In this document: piece by piece, positions 1 to 10,908 of the stretch
How positions within the stretch are numbered: position 1 is the stretch's first letter
How the letters are laid out: each line of letters begins with the position of its first letter
Assembly: GCF_001187555.1 (NCBI RefSeq)
Contig: NZ_LFIJ01000001.1
Span: 1,911,710 to 1,975,709 of the forward strand
Length of the DNA: 64,000 nt
Origin: Gilvimarinus polysaccharolyticus
Lineage (GTDB): Bacteria > Pseudomonadota > Gammaproteobacteria > Pseudomonadales > Cellvibrionaceae
Reading direction: 5' to 3'
Position numbers and translations under genes: made by a program
Notes under the pieces: model-generated
What the model was told of the DNA's origin: nothing
What the model saw: the letters and a program-made list of their open reading frames with translations, nothing else
Databases searched by the model: none

Positions 1-800
1 TAGAGTGATGTCGCCTGCAGGATGGGCTCTATCGAACTCGCCTTCTCGCTAAAGGATCGCGTACAGTAGATTTCGCGTTTTGCCGGCGGCGCATCCTCCA
101 GCGGGAGACAGGATATTCCGTTCAGCTCCTCGATCGTGCGCTCCAGGCAGACACTGAAGTGCTGACGGGCCCGCTTGGGGCTCATATTGGCCAATTCCCA
201 GCCTGTGGAGACACCGAGAGTATTCAGCCGCGCCGTGAGGCGCCGGCCGACACCCCAGATGTCATCCACCTTGGCTCGCCTAAGGAGCCATTCACGCTGT
301 TCCTCCCGCTCCAAAATACAAACGTAGTCCAGGGCGGGAATTTTCTTGGCGGCTCGGTTAGCCAGTTTGGCGAGCGTTTTGGTTGACGCCATGCCGACGC
401 CCACTGGAATTCTGACATCGCGCCAGACGGTTTCACGCACACGGTCGCCGAATTGTTTCAGGTTGCCATCTGGACACCATGGACGAATGAACACCTCATC
501 GATGCTGTAGACCTCAAGGTCTTCGGCAAACTCCTGCAGTGTGGCCACCACCCGGCCAGACAGGTCGCCATAGAGCGCATAATTGGAGCTGAAGATTGCT
601 ACGTTGTGCCGCCGTAACAGCGGCTCAATTTTGAAGAATGGCTCTAGGTCGGGAATGCCAAGGGCTTTGGCCTCCCGGCTTCGGGCCACCACAAACCCGT
701 CGTTGTTCGACAGTACGACGACGGGTTTTCCCCTGAGGTCGGGCCTGAACACCTGCTCACAGCTGGCGTAGAACGAGTTGCAGTCAACCAGGCAATACAT
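1..800 (-). CDS. umuC: UmuC, DNA polymerase V catalytic subunit (partial, C-terminus beyond window)
   Basis: Y-family translesion polymerase subunit. The reverse strand from the ATG at 800 stays open to base 1 and encodes about 266 residues of a protein that is about 420 long in E. coli, so roughly a third is missing off the left edge, not deleted. The N-terminus carries the Y-family palm motif with Asp6 ([11 protein letters not shown]) and the catalytic Asp101-Glu102 in YSIDEVF; the helix-hairpin-helix stretch [12 protein letters not shown] follows. The start overlaps the end of umuD by 17 bp, the usual umuDC arrangement, so both should come from the LexA-controlled promoter at 1223-1269. 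ICE-borne umuDC pairs are common and add SOS mutagenesis to the host. Confidence 0.93.
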   Translation of the reverse strand, partial: MYCLVDCNSFYASCEQVFRPDLRGKPVVVLSNNDGFVVARSREAKALGIPDLEPFFKIEPLLRRHNVAIFSSNYALYGDLSGRVVATLQEFAEDLEVYSIDEVFIRPWCPDGNLKQFGDRVRETVWRDVRIPVGVGMASTKTLAKLANRAAKKIPALDYVCILEREEQREWLLRRAKVDDIWGVGRRLTARLNTLGVSTGWELANMSPKRARQHFSVCLERTIEELNGISCLPLEDAPPAKREIYCTRSFSEKASSIEPILQATSL

Positions 801-1212
801 GGTGATACCTCACGGATGCCACAACCACCCCCTCTGAAACCCAATCCATATCGGCGCTACACTCAATGGGCGGGTAGAGATCATTACCGGAGAGAAGTCG
901 GTGATATTTGGTATCTAGGACTTTGCAGGTCAGCTCGCCCTCGACGGCCGCGATAATCACGTTACCGTGTGCAGCCTCGATGGAACGATCGACAATCAGT
1001 AGATCACCGTCGTAGATACCAAGTTGCTGCATGGAGTCGCCCAGGGCTCGCACAAAGTATGTCGCGGCCGGTCGTTTGATCAGGTGTTCGTTGAGGTCAA
1101 GAGGCCTCTCCAGGTAGTCGTCTGCTGGCGATGGAAAGCCAGCGCGAACCCGGCAACCATACAGCGGGATTTCAATAGCAAGTCTGTCTATCGCGAGGGG
1201 GATAATCTTCAT
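784..1212 (-). CDS. umuD: UmuD, SOS mutagenesis protein with S24 self-cleavage domain
   Basis: LexA-like serine peptidase fold that self-cleaves on RecA filaments to UmuD', the accessory subunit of Pol V. Numbering from a GTG at 1215, the cleavage site is Ala25-Gly26 ([12 protein letters not shown]), nucleophile Ser61 lies in GDSM and the general base Lys98 in CKVL. Length (142-143 aa) equals E. coli UmuD. Either the GTG at 1215 or the ATG at 1212 could be the start; I chose the ATG because neither has a good Shine-Dalgarno and ATG is the stronger codon. E. coli UmuD has Cys-Gly at the cleavage site; Ala-Gly as here is typical of LexA. Confidence 0.94.
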   Translation of the reverse strand: MKIIPLAIDRLAIEIPLYGCRVRAGFPSPADDYLERPLDLNEHLIKRPAATYFVRALGDSMQQLGIYDGDLLIVDRSIEAAHGNVIIAAVEGELTCKVLDTKYHRLLSGNDLYPPIECSADMDWVSEGVVVASVRYHHVLPG

Positions 1213-1222
1213 CACTTACCAA

Positions 1223-1269
1223 TACTGTATATATGTACAGTATAGTGACAGATTTGCTAGACTCGTCAA
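1223..1269 (-). promoter_or_regulatory. umuDC promoter with LexA (SOS) box
   Basis: Bases 1225-1240 read ctgtatatatgtacag, matching the CTGT-N8-ACAG operator, within a 20-bp near-perfect palindrome (1223-1242). It sits 10-30 bp upstream of umuD. On the minus strand a TTGACG (1269-1264) and a TATACT (1244-1239) give possible -35 and -10 elements with a slightly long 19-nt spacer. The operator overlaps the -10, as expected for LexA repression. Confidence 0.85.
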
Positions 1270-1299
1270 GGCTATTTAATCAGCCAAAGGGGTAGATTT

Positions 1300-1608
1300 A
1301 TGTGTGGACGTGTTTTCGTCGCGCCCTCAGCCGCCTCTGAGCGGCTTTTGGCCGACTACGGGCTAGAGGGGGCTCAGCTGCCTACCTTGCCAAATGTGGC
1401 ACCTACAGAAGCTGTTCCGGTGCTTCACAGGGCTGAGCAAGGCTATGCACTGGGGCCCATGCGATGGTGACTACACCCGCACTGGTCGCCAGACCCACCT
1501 AACCAAGCATTTAGCATGTTCAATGCGAAAATTGAGACCGTACTTACCAGTCGAGCATACCAGGGGCCGATACGGCACCGCAGGACGCAGTATTTGTGCG
1601 GAAGTTAA
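1300..1608 (+). pseudogene. SRAP-domain (YedK/HMCES-like) gene remnant, nonsense mutation and 3' truncation
   Basis: The ATG at 1300 follows an AAGGGG ribosome site and opens with MCGRVF, where Cys2 is the residue that crosslinks abasic sites in SRAP proteins. The frame reaches MRW, then a TGA at 1468-1470. Reading on in the same frame gives LHPHWSP and then FNAKIETV, which match the conserved SRAP stretch around 'W.L.P.W' and 'FNAR.ET', so the stop looks like a point nonsense change. Similarity ends near 1595 and the frame stops at 1606, well short of the roughly 220 residues expected, with the catalytic Glu and His region absent. It lies next to umuDC as part of a DNA-damage cluster and directly abuts the defence island, so it probably marks the edge of that insertion. 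Confidence 0.8.
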
Positions 1609-1785
1609 ATACTAGGTTAACGTTCTGAGCATCAAAGATGGAATGATTCACAGTAATACAGCGCCTATAAGATCTCAGTTTGAAGACTTAAAATGCAACT
1701 TCAAATCATATAATGTCATTCTGCTATAAAAATTCATGGTAAGCTTTGGTAATAATTTCCAACCCTATTCACTAGAGGCCCAGCT

Positions 1786-1989
1786 ATGATCCGCTGCCAT
1801 CTTGCCCGCATCATGGGTGAACACAAGATGCGTGTTGCCGACGTCGCCAGAGAAACAGGACTCAGTCGCGCAACGGTGACTTTGCTTTACAGAGAAACAG
1901 CCCAGAAAGTGGACCTCAAAGCCATCGAGAAGCTGTGCCTGCTATTTGAATGTCAAGTAGGTGACCTACTTGAGCTTACACCAGCATGA
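1786..1989 (+). CDS. Small XRE-family helix-turn-helix regulator
   Basis: A 67-residue Cro/C1-type DNA-binding protein, essentially a single HTH domain. The recognition region is VADVARETGLSRATVTLLYRE and the tail VGDLLELTPA is typical of the HTH_26/YozG group. It lies 70 bp upstream of the hsdM start in the same direction. Small regulators of this kind often control type I restriction operons or prophage-like cargo, so it probably represses or times expression of the hsd genes. That role is inferred from position; no operator was identified. Confidence 0.75.
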   Translation: MIRCHLARIMGEHKMRVADVARETGLSRATVTLLYRETAQKVDLKAIEKLCLLFECQVGDLLELTPA

Positions 1990-2059
1990 GGATTCCCTTT
2001 AAGCCGGAAAGACCATGCTGAATTAGCATACATAAATGAATGAAAACGAGAAAAGACTC

Positions 2060-3625
2060 ATGACAAGTTTACAACAACGTGCCGAACTTCAACGCCAAAT
2101 ATGGGCGATTGCCAACGATGTTCGAGGTTCAGTGGATGGTTGGGATTTTAAACAATATGTACTGGGTACGCTGTTCTACCGTTTTATCAGTGAAAACTTT
2201 GTCAACTACATCACAGGTGGTGATGAGAGCGTTAATTATGCAGCCATGTCTGACGATGATGAAAACATCACGTTTGCTAAAGAAGATGCCATTAAAACCA
2301 AAGGCTATTTTCTTTACCCTAGCCAGTTGTTTAGCAATGTGGCGACCAATGCGCATAAGAACGAAAATTTAAATACGGATTTGGCCGCAATTTTTGCTGC
2401 AATCGAAAACTCAGCCAATGGCTATGACTCAGAAAAAGACATCAAAGGCTTGTTTGCTGATTTTGATACCACCAGTAATCGCTTAGGTAATACGGTAGAG
2501 GCAAAAAACAAACGCCTAGCTGCGGTGTTAAAAGGCGTGGCCGGTTTAACTTTCGGTAACTTCGAAGACAATCAAATTGACTTATTCGGTGATGCTTACG
2601 AGTTCCTGATCTCCAACTACGCGGCCAATGCGGGTAAATCAGGTGGCGAATTTTTCACCCCTCAGCATGTCTCAAAACTCATCGCGCAGCTCGCCATGCA
2701 CGGCCAAACCAGTGTGAATAAAATTTATGACCCTGCGGCGGGGTCGGGTTCGTTGCTGTTACAAGCTAAAAAGCACTTTGATGCGCATATCATTGAAGAT
2801 GGTTTTTTTGGTCAAGAGCTCAACCACACCACCTACAACTTAGCGCGTATGAACATGTTTTTGCACAACATTAACTACGACAAGTTTAATATTCAGCTGG
2901 GTGATACCTTAACCGAACCACACTTTTTAGATGACAAACCGTTTGATGCGATTGTATCTAACCCGCCTTATTCGGTGAAATGGATTGGCAGTGACGACCC
3001 AACCCTAATCAACGATGACCGCTTTGCACCCGCTGGCGTATTGGCACCCAAATCAAAAGCCGACTTTGCCTTTGTGCTTCATGCACTGAGTTACCTATCA
3101 AGCAAAGGTCGTGCAGCCATTGTTTGTTTCCCCGGTATTTTTTACCGTGGTGGTGCTGAGCAAAAAATTCGCCAATACCTAGTAGATAACAACTACGTTG
3201 AAACTGTGATTTCACTGGCACCTAACCTGTTCTTTGGCACCACCATTGCGGTGAATATCTTAGTGCTGTCTAAACATAAAACCGACACTACCACCCAGTT
3301 TATTGATGCCAGTGGCGAGGCTTACTTTAAAAAGGAAACCAATACCAACGTTATCACCAATCAGCACATCGAAGAGATCATGAAAGTGTTTGCCAGCAAA
3401 GAGGACGTGGATCACTTTGCCAAATCCGTTGATTTGGATGTTATCGCAGGCAACAGCTACAACCTTTCGGTGAGCAGTTATGTAGAAGCGAAAGACAACC
3501 GCGAGTTAGTAGATATTGCAGAGCTTAATGCCGAACTTAAAACCACAGTCGGCAAAATCGATCAACTTCGTACTGATATTGACGCTATTGTGGCGGAAAT
3601 TGAGGGTGAGGAGCTTGAGGCATGA
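2060..3625 (+). CDS. hsdM: Type I restriction-modification methyltransferase subunit HsdM
   Basis: Adenine-N6 methyltransferase subunit of a type I R-M complex. An N-terminal HsdM_N domain ([21 protein letters not shown]) is followed by the SAM site DPAAGSGS (about residues 224-231 from this start) and the catalytic NPPY motif (about 301-304). The reading frame extends to an ATG at 2036, but [15 protein letters not shown] at 2060 matches the family N-terminus and has a purine-rich GAGAAAAG in front, so I prefer 2060. The end overlaps hsdS by 4 bp (ATGA), showing coupling. It is intact and full length. Confidence 0.95.
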   Translation: MTSLQQRAELQRQIWAIANDVRGSVDGWDFKQYVLGTLFYRFISENFVNYITGGDESVNYAAMSDDDENITFAKEDAIKTKGYFLYPSQLFSNVATNAHKNENLNTDLAAIFAAIENSANGYDSEKDIKGLFADFDTTSNRLGNTVEAKNKRLAAVLKGVAGLTFGNFEDNQIDLFGDAYEFLISNYAANAGKSGGEFFTPQHVSKLIAQLAMHGQTSVNKIYDPAAGSGSLLLQAKKHFDAHIIEDGFFGQELNHTTYNLARMNMFLHNINYDKFNIQLGDTLTEPHFLDDKPFDAIVSNPPYSVKWIGSDDPTLINDDRFAPAGVLAPKSKADFAFVLHALSYLSSKGRAAIVCFPGIFYRGGAEQKIRQYLVDNNYVETVISLAPNLFFGTTIAVNILVLSKHKTDTTTQFIDASGEAYFKKETNTNVITNQHIEEIMKVFASKEDVDHFAKSVDLDVIAGNSYNLSVSSYVEAKDNRELVDIAELNAELKTTVGKIDQLRTDIDAIVAEIEGEELEA

Positions 3626-4800
3626 TTCAGTTGAACTATTTACAGAAACTCTGGGGCGGTGTAGATGTTGAGTGGCTGCCATTAGGGAATTTAGCAGAAA
3701 TTGGCACTGGTAAGTCAAATAGGCAAGATGAGACTGAAGATGGTGAATATCCATTCTATGTTCGTTCAAAAAATATATTGAGATCAAGTACTTTCCAATT
3801 TGATGAAAAAGCGATTGTAGTTCCAGGAGAAGGAGGGATCGGCGACATATTTCATTTTGTAGAAGGTAAATATGCTTTGCATCAAAGGGCCTATAGAATA
3901 AAGGCTACGAGTGGTGTTCTAGATACAAAATTCCTGTACCACTTTATGTCTTCAAAATTTAAGCAATATATTTTGATGAAAAGTGTTGGCGCAACATCAA
4001 TCTCAATAAGAAAGCCAATGCTAGAGGGATTTCAAATCCCCATCCCATGCCCAGATAACCCAGAAAAATCGCTGGCAATACAAGCTGAAATTGTTCGTAT
4101 TCTGGACGCATTTACCGCCATGACCGCCGAGCTGACCGCCGAGCTTAACATGCGGAAAAAACAATACAACTACTACCGCGACCAGTTGTTAAGTTTTGAA
4201 GAGGGTGACGTTGAGTGGAAATCATTAGAGTTCCTTTGTAAGTCCATCTCTGCCGGTGGAGATGTTCCTAAAAATAGCGCTAAAGGACAAACCGAACCAA
4301 CTTCTGAATATCCATACCCAATTTATGCAAACGCTACAGATGAAAAAGGGCTATATGGTTTCACTGATAACTATAAGATTGATAGTGATGCAGTCACCAT
4401 TTCTGCGCGTGGTGCAAAAGTCGGTTATCACACTGTAAGGGAAGCTAAGTTCACACCAATTATTCGTTTAATTGTTTTAGTTGCTGATAAAAATTTAGTT
4501 ACCACAAGATATTTAAATTATGTTTTAGACATGACTCCAATAGGTGGTACTGAAGGGGGAATACCGCAACTCACTGTTCCAATGGTAAAAAAGATCACAG
4601 TTCCAATTCCATTTCCAAACGATCCTGAGAAATCACTGATCGAGCAAGCGCGAATTGTGGCTATATTAGATAAATTCGACACGTTAACAACTTCGCTGCA
4701 AGAAGGTCTCCCACGCGAAATCGAGCTACGTCAAAAGCAATACGAATACTATCGCGACTTACTGTTGAACTTCCCCAAACCTATGGAGGAAACAGCGTAA
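3622..4800 (+). CDS. hsdS: Type I restriction-modification specificity subunit HsdS
   Basis: The subunit that recognises the bipartite DNA target. Two variable target-recognition domains (about residues 15-140 and 200-330) are each followed by a conserved helical spacer: [18 protein letters not shown]...[13 protein letters not shown] and [11 protein letters not shown]...[13 protein letters not shown]. Each TRD ends in a near-identical phrase ([30 protein letters not shown]). The internal duplication is normal for HsdS. It overlaps hsdM by 4 bp and ends 1 bp before the next ATG. The target sequence cannot be predicted from the sequence alone. Confidence 0.94.
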   Translation: MIQLNYLQKLWGGVDVEWLPLGNLAEIGTGKSNRQDETEDGEYPFYVRSKNILRSSTFQFDEKAIVVPGEGGIGDIFHFVEGKYALHQRAYRIKATSGVLDTKFLYHFMSSKFKQYILMKSVGATSISIRKPMLEGFQIPIPCPDNPEKSLAIQAEIVRILDAFTAMTAELTAELNMRKKQYNYYRDQLLSFEEGDVEWKSLEFLCKSISAGGDVPKNSAKGQTEPTSEYPYPIYANATDEKGLYGFTDNYKIDSDAVTISARGAKVGYHTVREAKFTPIIRLIVLVADKNLVTTRYLNYVLDMTPIGGTEGGIPQLTVPMVKKITVPIPFPNDPEKSLIEQARIVAILDKFDTLTTSLQEGLPREIELRQKQYEYYRDLLLNFPKPMEETA

Positions 4801-6411
4801 ATGAGCGGTCAAATGTACAACCTGATCATGGCAAGCGTGCCTAGCTTGTACTCAGGCGATCAAGGGGAATTCTCGATTCCGAAAGATAGGTTTCTTGAAT
4901 ACACGGAAGCCTCTATCAAAGGACAATTTCAATCATTAGATCAGGATGCAATAAATAAGCTCAAGAATCTTCCAACTATGTTTGCGGTAGAGGATGAAGT
5001 TGCTGATGCAAGAATTGGGAAAATTACCGATATTAAAGTTAATTCGAATAATTTACGCATTAAGTATAGATTTGACAAAGACTACTACCCATTAACCAGA
5101 GGGCTTCTAAAGGAGAAACAACAAAAATTAGATATCGATGATTTTGAGTTTCACCGGGGGCATTGGGCCGTTAAGAAATGTGATATTTCTGAATTTTATG
5201 GGGAGTATTTAAAATCACTTGCAGGGATTGCCCATAAATTAAAGAATACTGATAAGAAAGTGCAGTTAATCTATGCCTTTAATGGCACAGGTAAGACGCG
5301 TTTGTCGCGTGCATTTAAAGAGCTCATCGCGCCAAAGGAAGATGGACTTGGTGATCTTGATGGTGCAGAGCAAGCGCCACTGTCGCGCCACAGGATTTTG
5401 TATTACAACGCGTTTACGGAAGACTTATTTTACTGGGATAACGATTTAGATGCTGATGCAGAGCCGAAGTTAAAAATCCAACCCAATACGTTTACCGATT
5501 GGATTTTGCAAGAGCAAGGGCAAGACATGAACGTGATCAGCACGTTCCAGCGCTATGCCAACGATAAACTAACGCCACGCTTTAATCCGCAATACACGGC
5601 TAAAGACAAAGACGGAAAAGATGTTACCGTCAAAGCCTTTTCTGAGGTGACGTTTTCACATCAAGGTGGTGATGACGAACCGGATAGAAAAATTAAAATA
5701 TCAAAGGGTGAAGAAAGTAACTTTATTTGGAGTATTTTTTATTCATTGCTCGAACAAGTGATTAGCATCTTAAATGTACCTGAAGATGCTGGCCGCGAAA
5801 CTGACCAGTTTAACCAATTACAATATGTGTTTATTGATGATCCAGTGAGCTCGTTAGATGACAACCATCTAATAGAGTTGGCTGTTGATTTAGCTCGTTT
5901 AATTAAGTCGAGTGATTTCGCTATTTCTGGTCTTAAGTTCATCATCACCACTCATAATCCGCTTTTTTATAATGTTTTGCATAACGAGTTTAATCGAGCA
6001 CCCAAGTTCGTTTTGCGCAAGCTCGATGATGGTAAGCATGACCTGATTGAGCAAGAAAATGATTCTCCCTTCTCGTATCACCTGCATTTAAAGAATGAGT
6101 TAATGAAAGCGGCAGACTCAGGCGATATCCACAAATACCATTTTAATTTTTTGCGAAATGTACTCGAAAAAACCTCAACGTTTTTGGGGTACGAAGAGTG
6201 GGGGGAGCTGTTGCCCGGTGTCAAAGGTAATAGGGCTACGGGGCAAGTGAACCCCTATGCACGGGTAATTAATTTATATAACCATGCAAAACACGCAGGC
6301 CATGAAGTGGCCGAAGTCGAAGAAGATCATAAGCGCGTCTTTAAGTTTCTAGTGAAAGAGATCGACAATATTTATAAAGGCATGCGCACTCAACAAGGGA
6401 CACAGGCTTAG
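4801..6411 (+). CDS. PrrC/RloC-like ABC-ATPase, candidate anticodon nuclease inside the hsd operon
   Basis: A 536-residue AAA_13/ABC-type ATPase directly following the hsdS stop and 8 bp before hsdR. Motifs: Walker A NGTGKT (161-166), signature-like SKGEE (301-305), Walker B YVFIDDP with Asp346-Asp347, D-loop SSLDD, and H-loop His385 in TTHNP. The C-terminal part has Arg452 and Glu456 (RNVLE), the same four-residue spacing as the PrrC catalytic Arg320/Glu324, and an Arg488-x6-His495 pair that could supply the third residue (HEPN Rx4-6H style). E. coli prrC likewise sits within hsd genes and cleaves tRNA-Lys when phage disarm EcoprrI. Unusual here: about 150 residues precede the Walker A and no zinc-hook coiled coil is evident, so it is neither typical PrrC nor RloC. 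Nuclease activity is inferred. Confidence 0.72.
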   Translation: MSGQMYNLIMASVPSLYSGDQGEFSIPKDRFLEYTEASIKGQFQSLDQDAINKLKNLPTMFAVEDEVADARIGKITDIKVNSNNLRIKYRFDKDYYPLTRGLLKEKQQKLDIDDFEFHRGHWAVKKCDISEFYGEYLKSLAGIAHKLKNTDKKVQLIYAFNGTGKTRLSRAFKELIAPKEDGLGDLDGAEQAPLSRHRILYYNAFTEDLFYWDNDLDADAEPKLKIQPNTFTDWILQEQGQDMNVISTFQRYANDKLTPRFNPQYTAKDKDGKDVTVKAFSEVTFSHQGGDDEPDRKIKISKGEESNFIWSIFYSLLEQVISILNVPEDAGRETDQFNQLQYVFIDDPVSSLDDNHLIELAVDLARLIKSSDFAISGLKFIITTHNPLFYNVLHNEFNRAPKFVLRKLDDGKHDLIEQENDSPFSYHLHLKNELMKAADSGDIHKYHFNFLRNVLEKTSTFLGYEEWGELLPGVKGNRATGQVNPYARVINLYNHAKHAGHEVAEVEEDHKRVFKFLVKEIDNIYKGMRTQQGTQA

Positions 6412-6419
6412 GAATAGAT

Positions 6420-9400
6420 ATGGCAGAATACAAAGCAATCGCAGAGTCTAAAAATTACATTGTTTTAGATAAATACACACGCCAAGAGCAAATTGCTGAG
6501 GGCTACCAGAGCGAAGGTGATTTAGAACGTGAGCTGATTCAGGACCTAAGCAACCAGGGCTATGAGTATTTACCTGCGCTAACGACGCCAGACGCCATGC
6601 TGGCGAATGTGCGCAAGCAGCTACAAGCCCTTAATAAGGTCCAGTTTACCGATGCCGAGTGGGCTCGCTTTTGCGAGCAATACTTAAACACCCCAAGCGA
6701 TAATATTCTTGATAAAACTCGCAAGGTGCACAGTGACTATATCTTCGATTTTGTCTTTGATGATGGCCATATAGAAAACATCTACCTGTTCGACAAGAAA
6801 ACCATTGCTCGTAACAAAGTGCAGGTCATTAAGCAGTTTGAGCAAACGGGAAGCCATGCCAATCGTTACGATGTGACGATTTTGGTCAATGGTTTGCCTT
6901 TGGTGCAAATTGAACTGAAAAAGCGTGGTGTGGCGATCCGTGAGGCGTTTAACCAAATACATCGCTACAGCAAAGAAAGTTTTAATGCAGAGAACTCCTT
7001 GTACAAGTTCTTGCAGCTGTTTGTGATCTCTAATGGCACCGACACGCGCTATTTTGCCAATACCACTAAACGAGACAAAAACAGCTTCGACTTTACGATG
7101 AACTGGGCGAAGTCAGACAATACGCTGATCAAGGATTTAAAAGACTTTACCGCCACTTTTTTCCAGAAAAAGACGTTGCTTGAAGTGATCTTGCGTTACT
7201 CGGTATTTGACGTCAGCAATACCTTACTTGTAATGCGCCCCTACCAGATTGCCGCTACAGAGCGCATTTTATGGAAGATAAAGAGCGCGTTTAACGCTAA
7301 GAATTGGAGCAACACCGAGAGCGGCGGGTACATTTGGCACACCACGGGTTCAGGCAAAACACTCACCAGCTTTAAAGCGGCACGTTTGGCCACCGATTTA
7401 GACTGTATCGATAAAGTCTTTTTTGTGGTGGACAGAAAAGACCTCGACTATCAGACCATGAAAGAGTATCAGCGGTTCTCACCTGATAGTGTGAACGGTT
7501 CAGACAGTACCGCAGGGCTTAAGAGTAACCTGGATAAAGACGATAACAAGATTGTTGTCACCACAATCCAAAAGCTCAACAACTTAATCAAAAGCGAAAG
7601 CGATTTAGCTATATACAACAAGCAAGTTGTCTTTATTTTTGATGAGTGTCATCGAAGCCAGTTCGGTGAAGCGCAGAAAAACCTGAAGAAGAAATTCAAA
7701 AAGTTCTACCAGTTTGGCTTTACCGGTACGCCAATTTTCCCTGAAAACGCCTTGGGTGCTGAAACCACGGGCAGCGTGTTTGGCCAGCAGTTGCACACTT
7801 ATGTGATCACTGATGCCATTCGTGATGAAAAAGTACTCAAGTTCAAAGTGGACTATAACGATGTTCGCCCGCAATTTAAGAGCATTGAGACTGAGCAGGA
7901 TGAAAATAAGCTCAGTGCCGCAGAGAACAAGCAAGCGTTCTTACATCCAATGCGCATTCGTGAAATCTCGCAGTATATTCTGAACCATTTTAACCAGAAA
8001 ACGCATCGAGCCTATTCTGGTGCCAAAGGGTTTAACGCCATGTTTGCGGTCAGTAGTGTTGATGCAGCGAAAGCGTACTATGAAACCTTTAAAACATTGC
8101 AGGCCGAGGCCGAAAATGGACCCACGAGTAAACCTCTGCGCATTGCGACTATCTTCTCATTTGCAGCCAATGAAGAGCAGGACGCCATTGGTGATATTTT
8201 AGATGAGAGTTTTGAAGTCAGTGCCATGAATAGCAGCGCGAAAGAGTTTTTGAGCGCCGCGATTAACGATTACAACGCCATGTTTAAATCTAACTATGGC
8301 GTGGACAGTAATGGCTTTCAGAATTACTACCGTGACCTTGCACAGCGCGTGAAGAATAAAGAAATTGATCTGCTCATAGTGGTCGGTATGTTTTTAACGG
8401 GCTTTGATGCGCCTACGCTCAATACCTTGTTTGTTGACAAGAATTTGCGCTATCACGGCTTGATGCAGGCTTTTTCTCGCACCAATCGCATTTATGATGC
8501 AACGAAGACCTTTGGCAATATTGTTACCTTCCGGGACTTGGAACAGGCAACCATTGATGCTATCACCTTGTTTGGTGACAAAAACACCAAAAACGTGGTG
8601 TTGGAGAAGAGCTACAAAGAATACATGGAAGGCTTTAACGATATTGCTACTGGCCAAGCGCGTCGAGGCTTTGTTGATATCGTAAAGGAGCTGCAAGAAC
8701 GTTTTCCAAACCCAGAAAATATTGAAAAAGAACAAGATAAGAAAGAATTTGCCAAGCTGTTTGGTGAATACCTAAAAGCAGAAAATATTTTACAAAACTA
8801 CGATGAGTTTGCTGGATTAAAAGCACTGCAAAGCTTAGATACCAGTGATGAACAAGCTGTTGAAGAGTTCAAGTCAAAGTACTATCTGGACGATGCTGAC
8901 ATCGAGGCAATGCAAACCATCGATATGCCAAGCGAGCGTGCTATTCAAGATTATCGCTCTACCTACAACGATACCCGCGACTGGTTGCGACGCGATAAAG
9001 AAGGTCAGGACAAAGATAAGTCAACAGTAGACTGGGACGATGTGGTCTTTGAAATTGATTTGCTTAAATCTCAGGAAATAAACCTCGATTACATTCTTGA
9101 ACTGATTTTTGATCACAATAAGAAGAACAAGAGCAAAGCAGGCTTGATTGAAGAAGTTCGTCGTATGATCCGCGGTAGCCTTGGCAATAGAGCGAAAGAG
9201 AGCTTGGTGGTTGATTTTATTAACCAGACAAACCTAGATGAGATCAATGACAAAGCCAGCATTATCGACGCCTTCTTCAAGTTCGCCCAGGCGGAGCAGA
9301 AGCGCGAAGCCGATGCCATTATTGCCTCTGAAAAGCTCAATGAAGAAGCTGCCAAACGTTATATTGCGTCATCACTCAAACGTGAGTACGCCTCTGAAAA

Positions 9401-9533
9401 TGGCACTGCACTTAATGAGGCGCTGCCCAAACTTAGCCCATTGAACCCACAGTACCGAACCCAGAAGCAAACAGTTTTCCAAAAAATCGCCGCTTTTGTT
9501 GAAAAATTCAAAGGTGTAGGTGGGCAGATATAA
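6420..9533 (+). CDS. hsdR: Type I restriction endonuclease/translocase subunit HsdR
   Basis: The 1037-residue motor and nuclease subunit. The N-terminal PD-(D/E)xK nuclease has Asp151, Glu165 and Lys167 (YDVTIL..QIELKK). A superfamily 2 helicase core follows: Walker A TTGSGKT (308-314), DECH box at 408-411, motif III FTGTP, and later motif [11 protein letters not shown] long C-terminal helical region should bind HsdM/HsdS. The gene is intact; with hsdM, hsdS and the inserted ATPase it forms one transcription unit. Codon use and AT richness differ from the flanking ICE backbone, consistent with acquisition as a cassette. Confidence 0.96.
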   Translation: MAEYKAIAESKNYIVLDKYTRQEQIAEGYQSEGDLERELIQDLSNQGYEYLPALTTPDAMLANVRKQLQALNKVQFTDAEWARFCEQYLNTPSDNILDKTRKVHSDYIFDFVFDDGHIENIYLFDKKTIARNKVQVIKQFEQTGSHANRYDVTILVNGLPLVQIELKKRGVAIREAFNQIHRYSKESFNAENSLYKFLQLFVISNGTDTRYFANTTKRDKNSFDFTMNWAKSDNTLIKDLKDFTATFFQKKTLLEVILRYSVFDVSNTLLVMRPYQIAATERILWKIKSAFNAKNWSNTESGGYIWHTTGSGKTLTSFKAARLATDLDCIDKVFFVVDRKDLDYQTMKEYQRFSPDSVNGSDSTAGLKSNLDKDDNKIVVTTIQKLNNLIKSESDLAIYNKQVVFIFDECHRSQFGEAQKNLKKKFKKFYQFGFTGTPIFPENALGAETTGSVFGQQLHTYVITDAIRDEKVLKFKVDYNDVRPQFKSIETEQDENKLSAAENKQAFLHPMRIREISQYILNHFNQKTHRAYSGAKGFNAMFAVSSVDAAKAYYETFKTLQAEAENGPTSKPLRIATIFSFAANEEQDAIGDILDESFEVSAMNSSAKEFLSAAINDYNAMFKSNYGVDSNGFQNYYRDLAQRVKNKEIDLLIVVGMFLTGFDAPTLNTLFVDKNLRYHGLMQAFSRTNRIYDATKTFGNIVTFRDLEQATIDAITLFGDKNTKNVVLEKSYKEYMEGFNDIATGQARRGFVDIVKELQERFPNPENIEKEQDKKEFAKLFGEYLKAENILQNYDEFAGLKALQSLDTSDEQAVEEFKSKYYLDDADIEAMQTIDMPSERAIQDYRSTYNDTRDWLRRDKEGQDKDKSTVDWDDVVFEIDLLKSQEINLDYILELIFDHNKKNKSKAGLIEEVRRMIRGSLGNRAKESLVVDFINQTNLDEINDKASIIDAFFKFAQAEQKREADAIIASEKLNEEAAKRYIASSLKREYASENGTALNEALPKLSPLNPQYRTQKQTVFQKIAAFVEKFKGVGGQI

Positions 9534-9636
9534 GTGTTATTACGTGCTGTTCAGGAAGGAAGTTAAATAGCGCAAGTGTCTTAAACTTGTAGATTTCTAA
9601 GCCGGTTGTCTTTTACGTGGAAGGTGAATTAAAAAA

Positions 9637-10896
9637 ATGGAAAATGAAAACATAGTAAGGTTTTTGTCATCAGACATAAAAAGGAACTCCGCGTCTTCGA
9701 ATAGAGAGCCAATCGAAATTGATCTTTCTAATGGTGTCTTAGATGACGAGCTGGCCACATTTTTTCGTTTTATCAATAAAGTTTTAGATACTGATAATTT
9801 AGTCATACTGGCTGGCTCAGGCACGTCTTTAACATTTAATAAGCCTTCTCAGCAGAATAAAGCGCCTATCGCTCCAAGTATGTGGCACCTTTGGGACTAT
9901 TGTAAAAAAGCAGATGAGAATCTTTTTCAATTGGTTTTGAAGGCAACAAATTATAATGCCCTTCAAAAAAATCGTGAAGCAAACGGAGATGCAAAGCCAG
10001 ACATTGAACTATTATTGTCTCTTTGCGATTCCTCTTTAGCCGTTGGTAACCTTTCAAATCAAAGAACTAATCAAGTAAGTAAGTTCCTTGAGCAAGCCAA
10101 AAACATAATTTTAGCTAAAACTACCTTTACTGAATCGATCCCTGAATCAGACTGGGTTAGTCATGATAAATTTATGCGTGCAGTAGGTAGAAGGAGTGCT
10201 CAGCAACAACGACTTAAACTTTTCACGACTAATTATGACTTGGCTTTTGAGCACGCTGCATCAAATACTGGTTTTGTTGTTATTGATGGTTTTGAGTTTT
10301 CTAACCCCTCTTTTTTTAATCCTATGTGGTTCAAGTATGACATAGTGAACCGTGGGCACTCCAAGAGCAGTGAAGGCGCATACATATCCAATGTGGTTCA
10401 GCTATACAAGATGCATGGCTCTGTGGACTGGAGAAAATTTAACGGCAGAGTTAGAAAGCTAGGTGCTGATAGCAAAATTGGTGAACCTGTTTTTATCTAT
10501 CCAAGCAGTAGCAAATATCAGACATCTTATGATTCTCCTTATTTAGATATGATGACTTCTTTTTTGGAAGTAGTTAAACAACCAAAAACGGCTGTATTGT
10601 GCCTAGGTTTTGGTTTTAATGATAAGCATATAAATAATGCGCTGACTATGGCGCTTAGGACTAATCCTGAGTTTATGCTGATGGTTGCAACGAAAGACCC
10701 ATTCAGTGTAACGGGTTCATTTAATAATGAGATTAGGAATCTGCTAATGGCAGCTATTGACCATGGGGATGGCAGAATCGCGATAATGGATTCAACGTTT
10801 AAACAGTTTTCTAGTCTGCTACCTGAACGAAGATCAACAACTCCCGAGGACGAACTCTTCAAAGCATTTGAGAAAATCACAGCGAGTATTAAATAA
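9637..10896 (+). CDS. SIR2-domain protein, NADase partner of HerA (SIR2-HerA defence)
   Basis: A 419-residue SIR2-like protein. The NAD-binding site is visible as AGSGTS (59-64) and TTNYD (197-201, Asn199/Asp201), the catalytic His260 is in KMHGSVDW, and GFGFND lies near the end of the Rossmann core. Twelve bp downstream is a HerA ATPase, giving the two-gene SIR2-HerA (Nezha-type) anti-phage arrangement, in which the SIR2 subunit depletes NAD+ once the complex is triggered. The start at 9637 is preceded by GGAAGGTG, an adequate ribosome site. The function as a defence effector follows from the pair; the trigger is unknown. Confidence 0.85.
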   Translation: MENENIVRFLSSDIKRNSASSNREPIEIDLSNGVLDDELATFFRFINKVLDTDNLVILAGSGTSLTFNKPSQQNKAPIAPSMWHLWDYCKKADENLFQLVLKATNYNALQKNREANGDAKPDIELLLSLCDSSLAVGNLSNQRTNQVSKFLEQAKNIILAKTTFTESIPESDWVSHDKFMRAVGRRSAQQQRLKLFTTNYDLAFEHAASNTGFVVIDGFEFSNPSFFNPMWFKYDIVNRGHSKSSEGAYISNVVQLYKMHGSVDWRKFNGRVRKLGADSKIGEPVFIYPSSSKYQTSYDSPYLDMMTSFLEVVKQPKTAVLCLGFGFNDKHINNALTMALRTNPEFMLMVATKDPFSVTGSFNNEIRNLLMAAIDHGDGRIAIMDSTFKQFSSLLPERRSTTPEDELFKAFEKITASIK

Positions 10897-10908
10897 GGGA
10901 GACTATTC

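Noticed and set aside
4801..6411. Interpretation as an Old-family or RecF-like repair ATPase
   Set aside because: The RM operon position and Arg-x3-Glu plus Arg-x6-His set fit PrrC/RloC better; no TOPRIM motif is seen.
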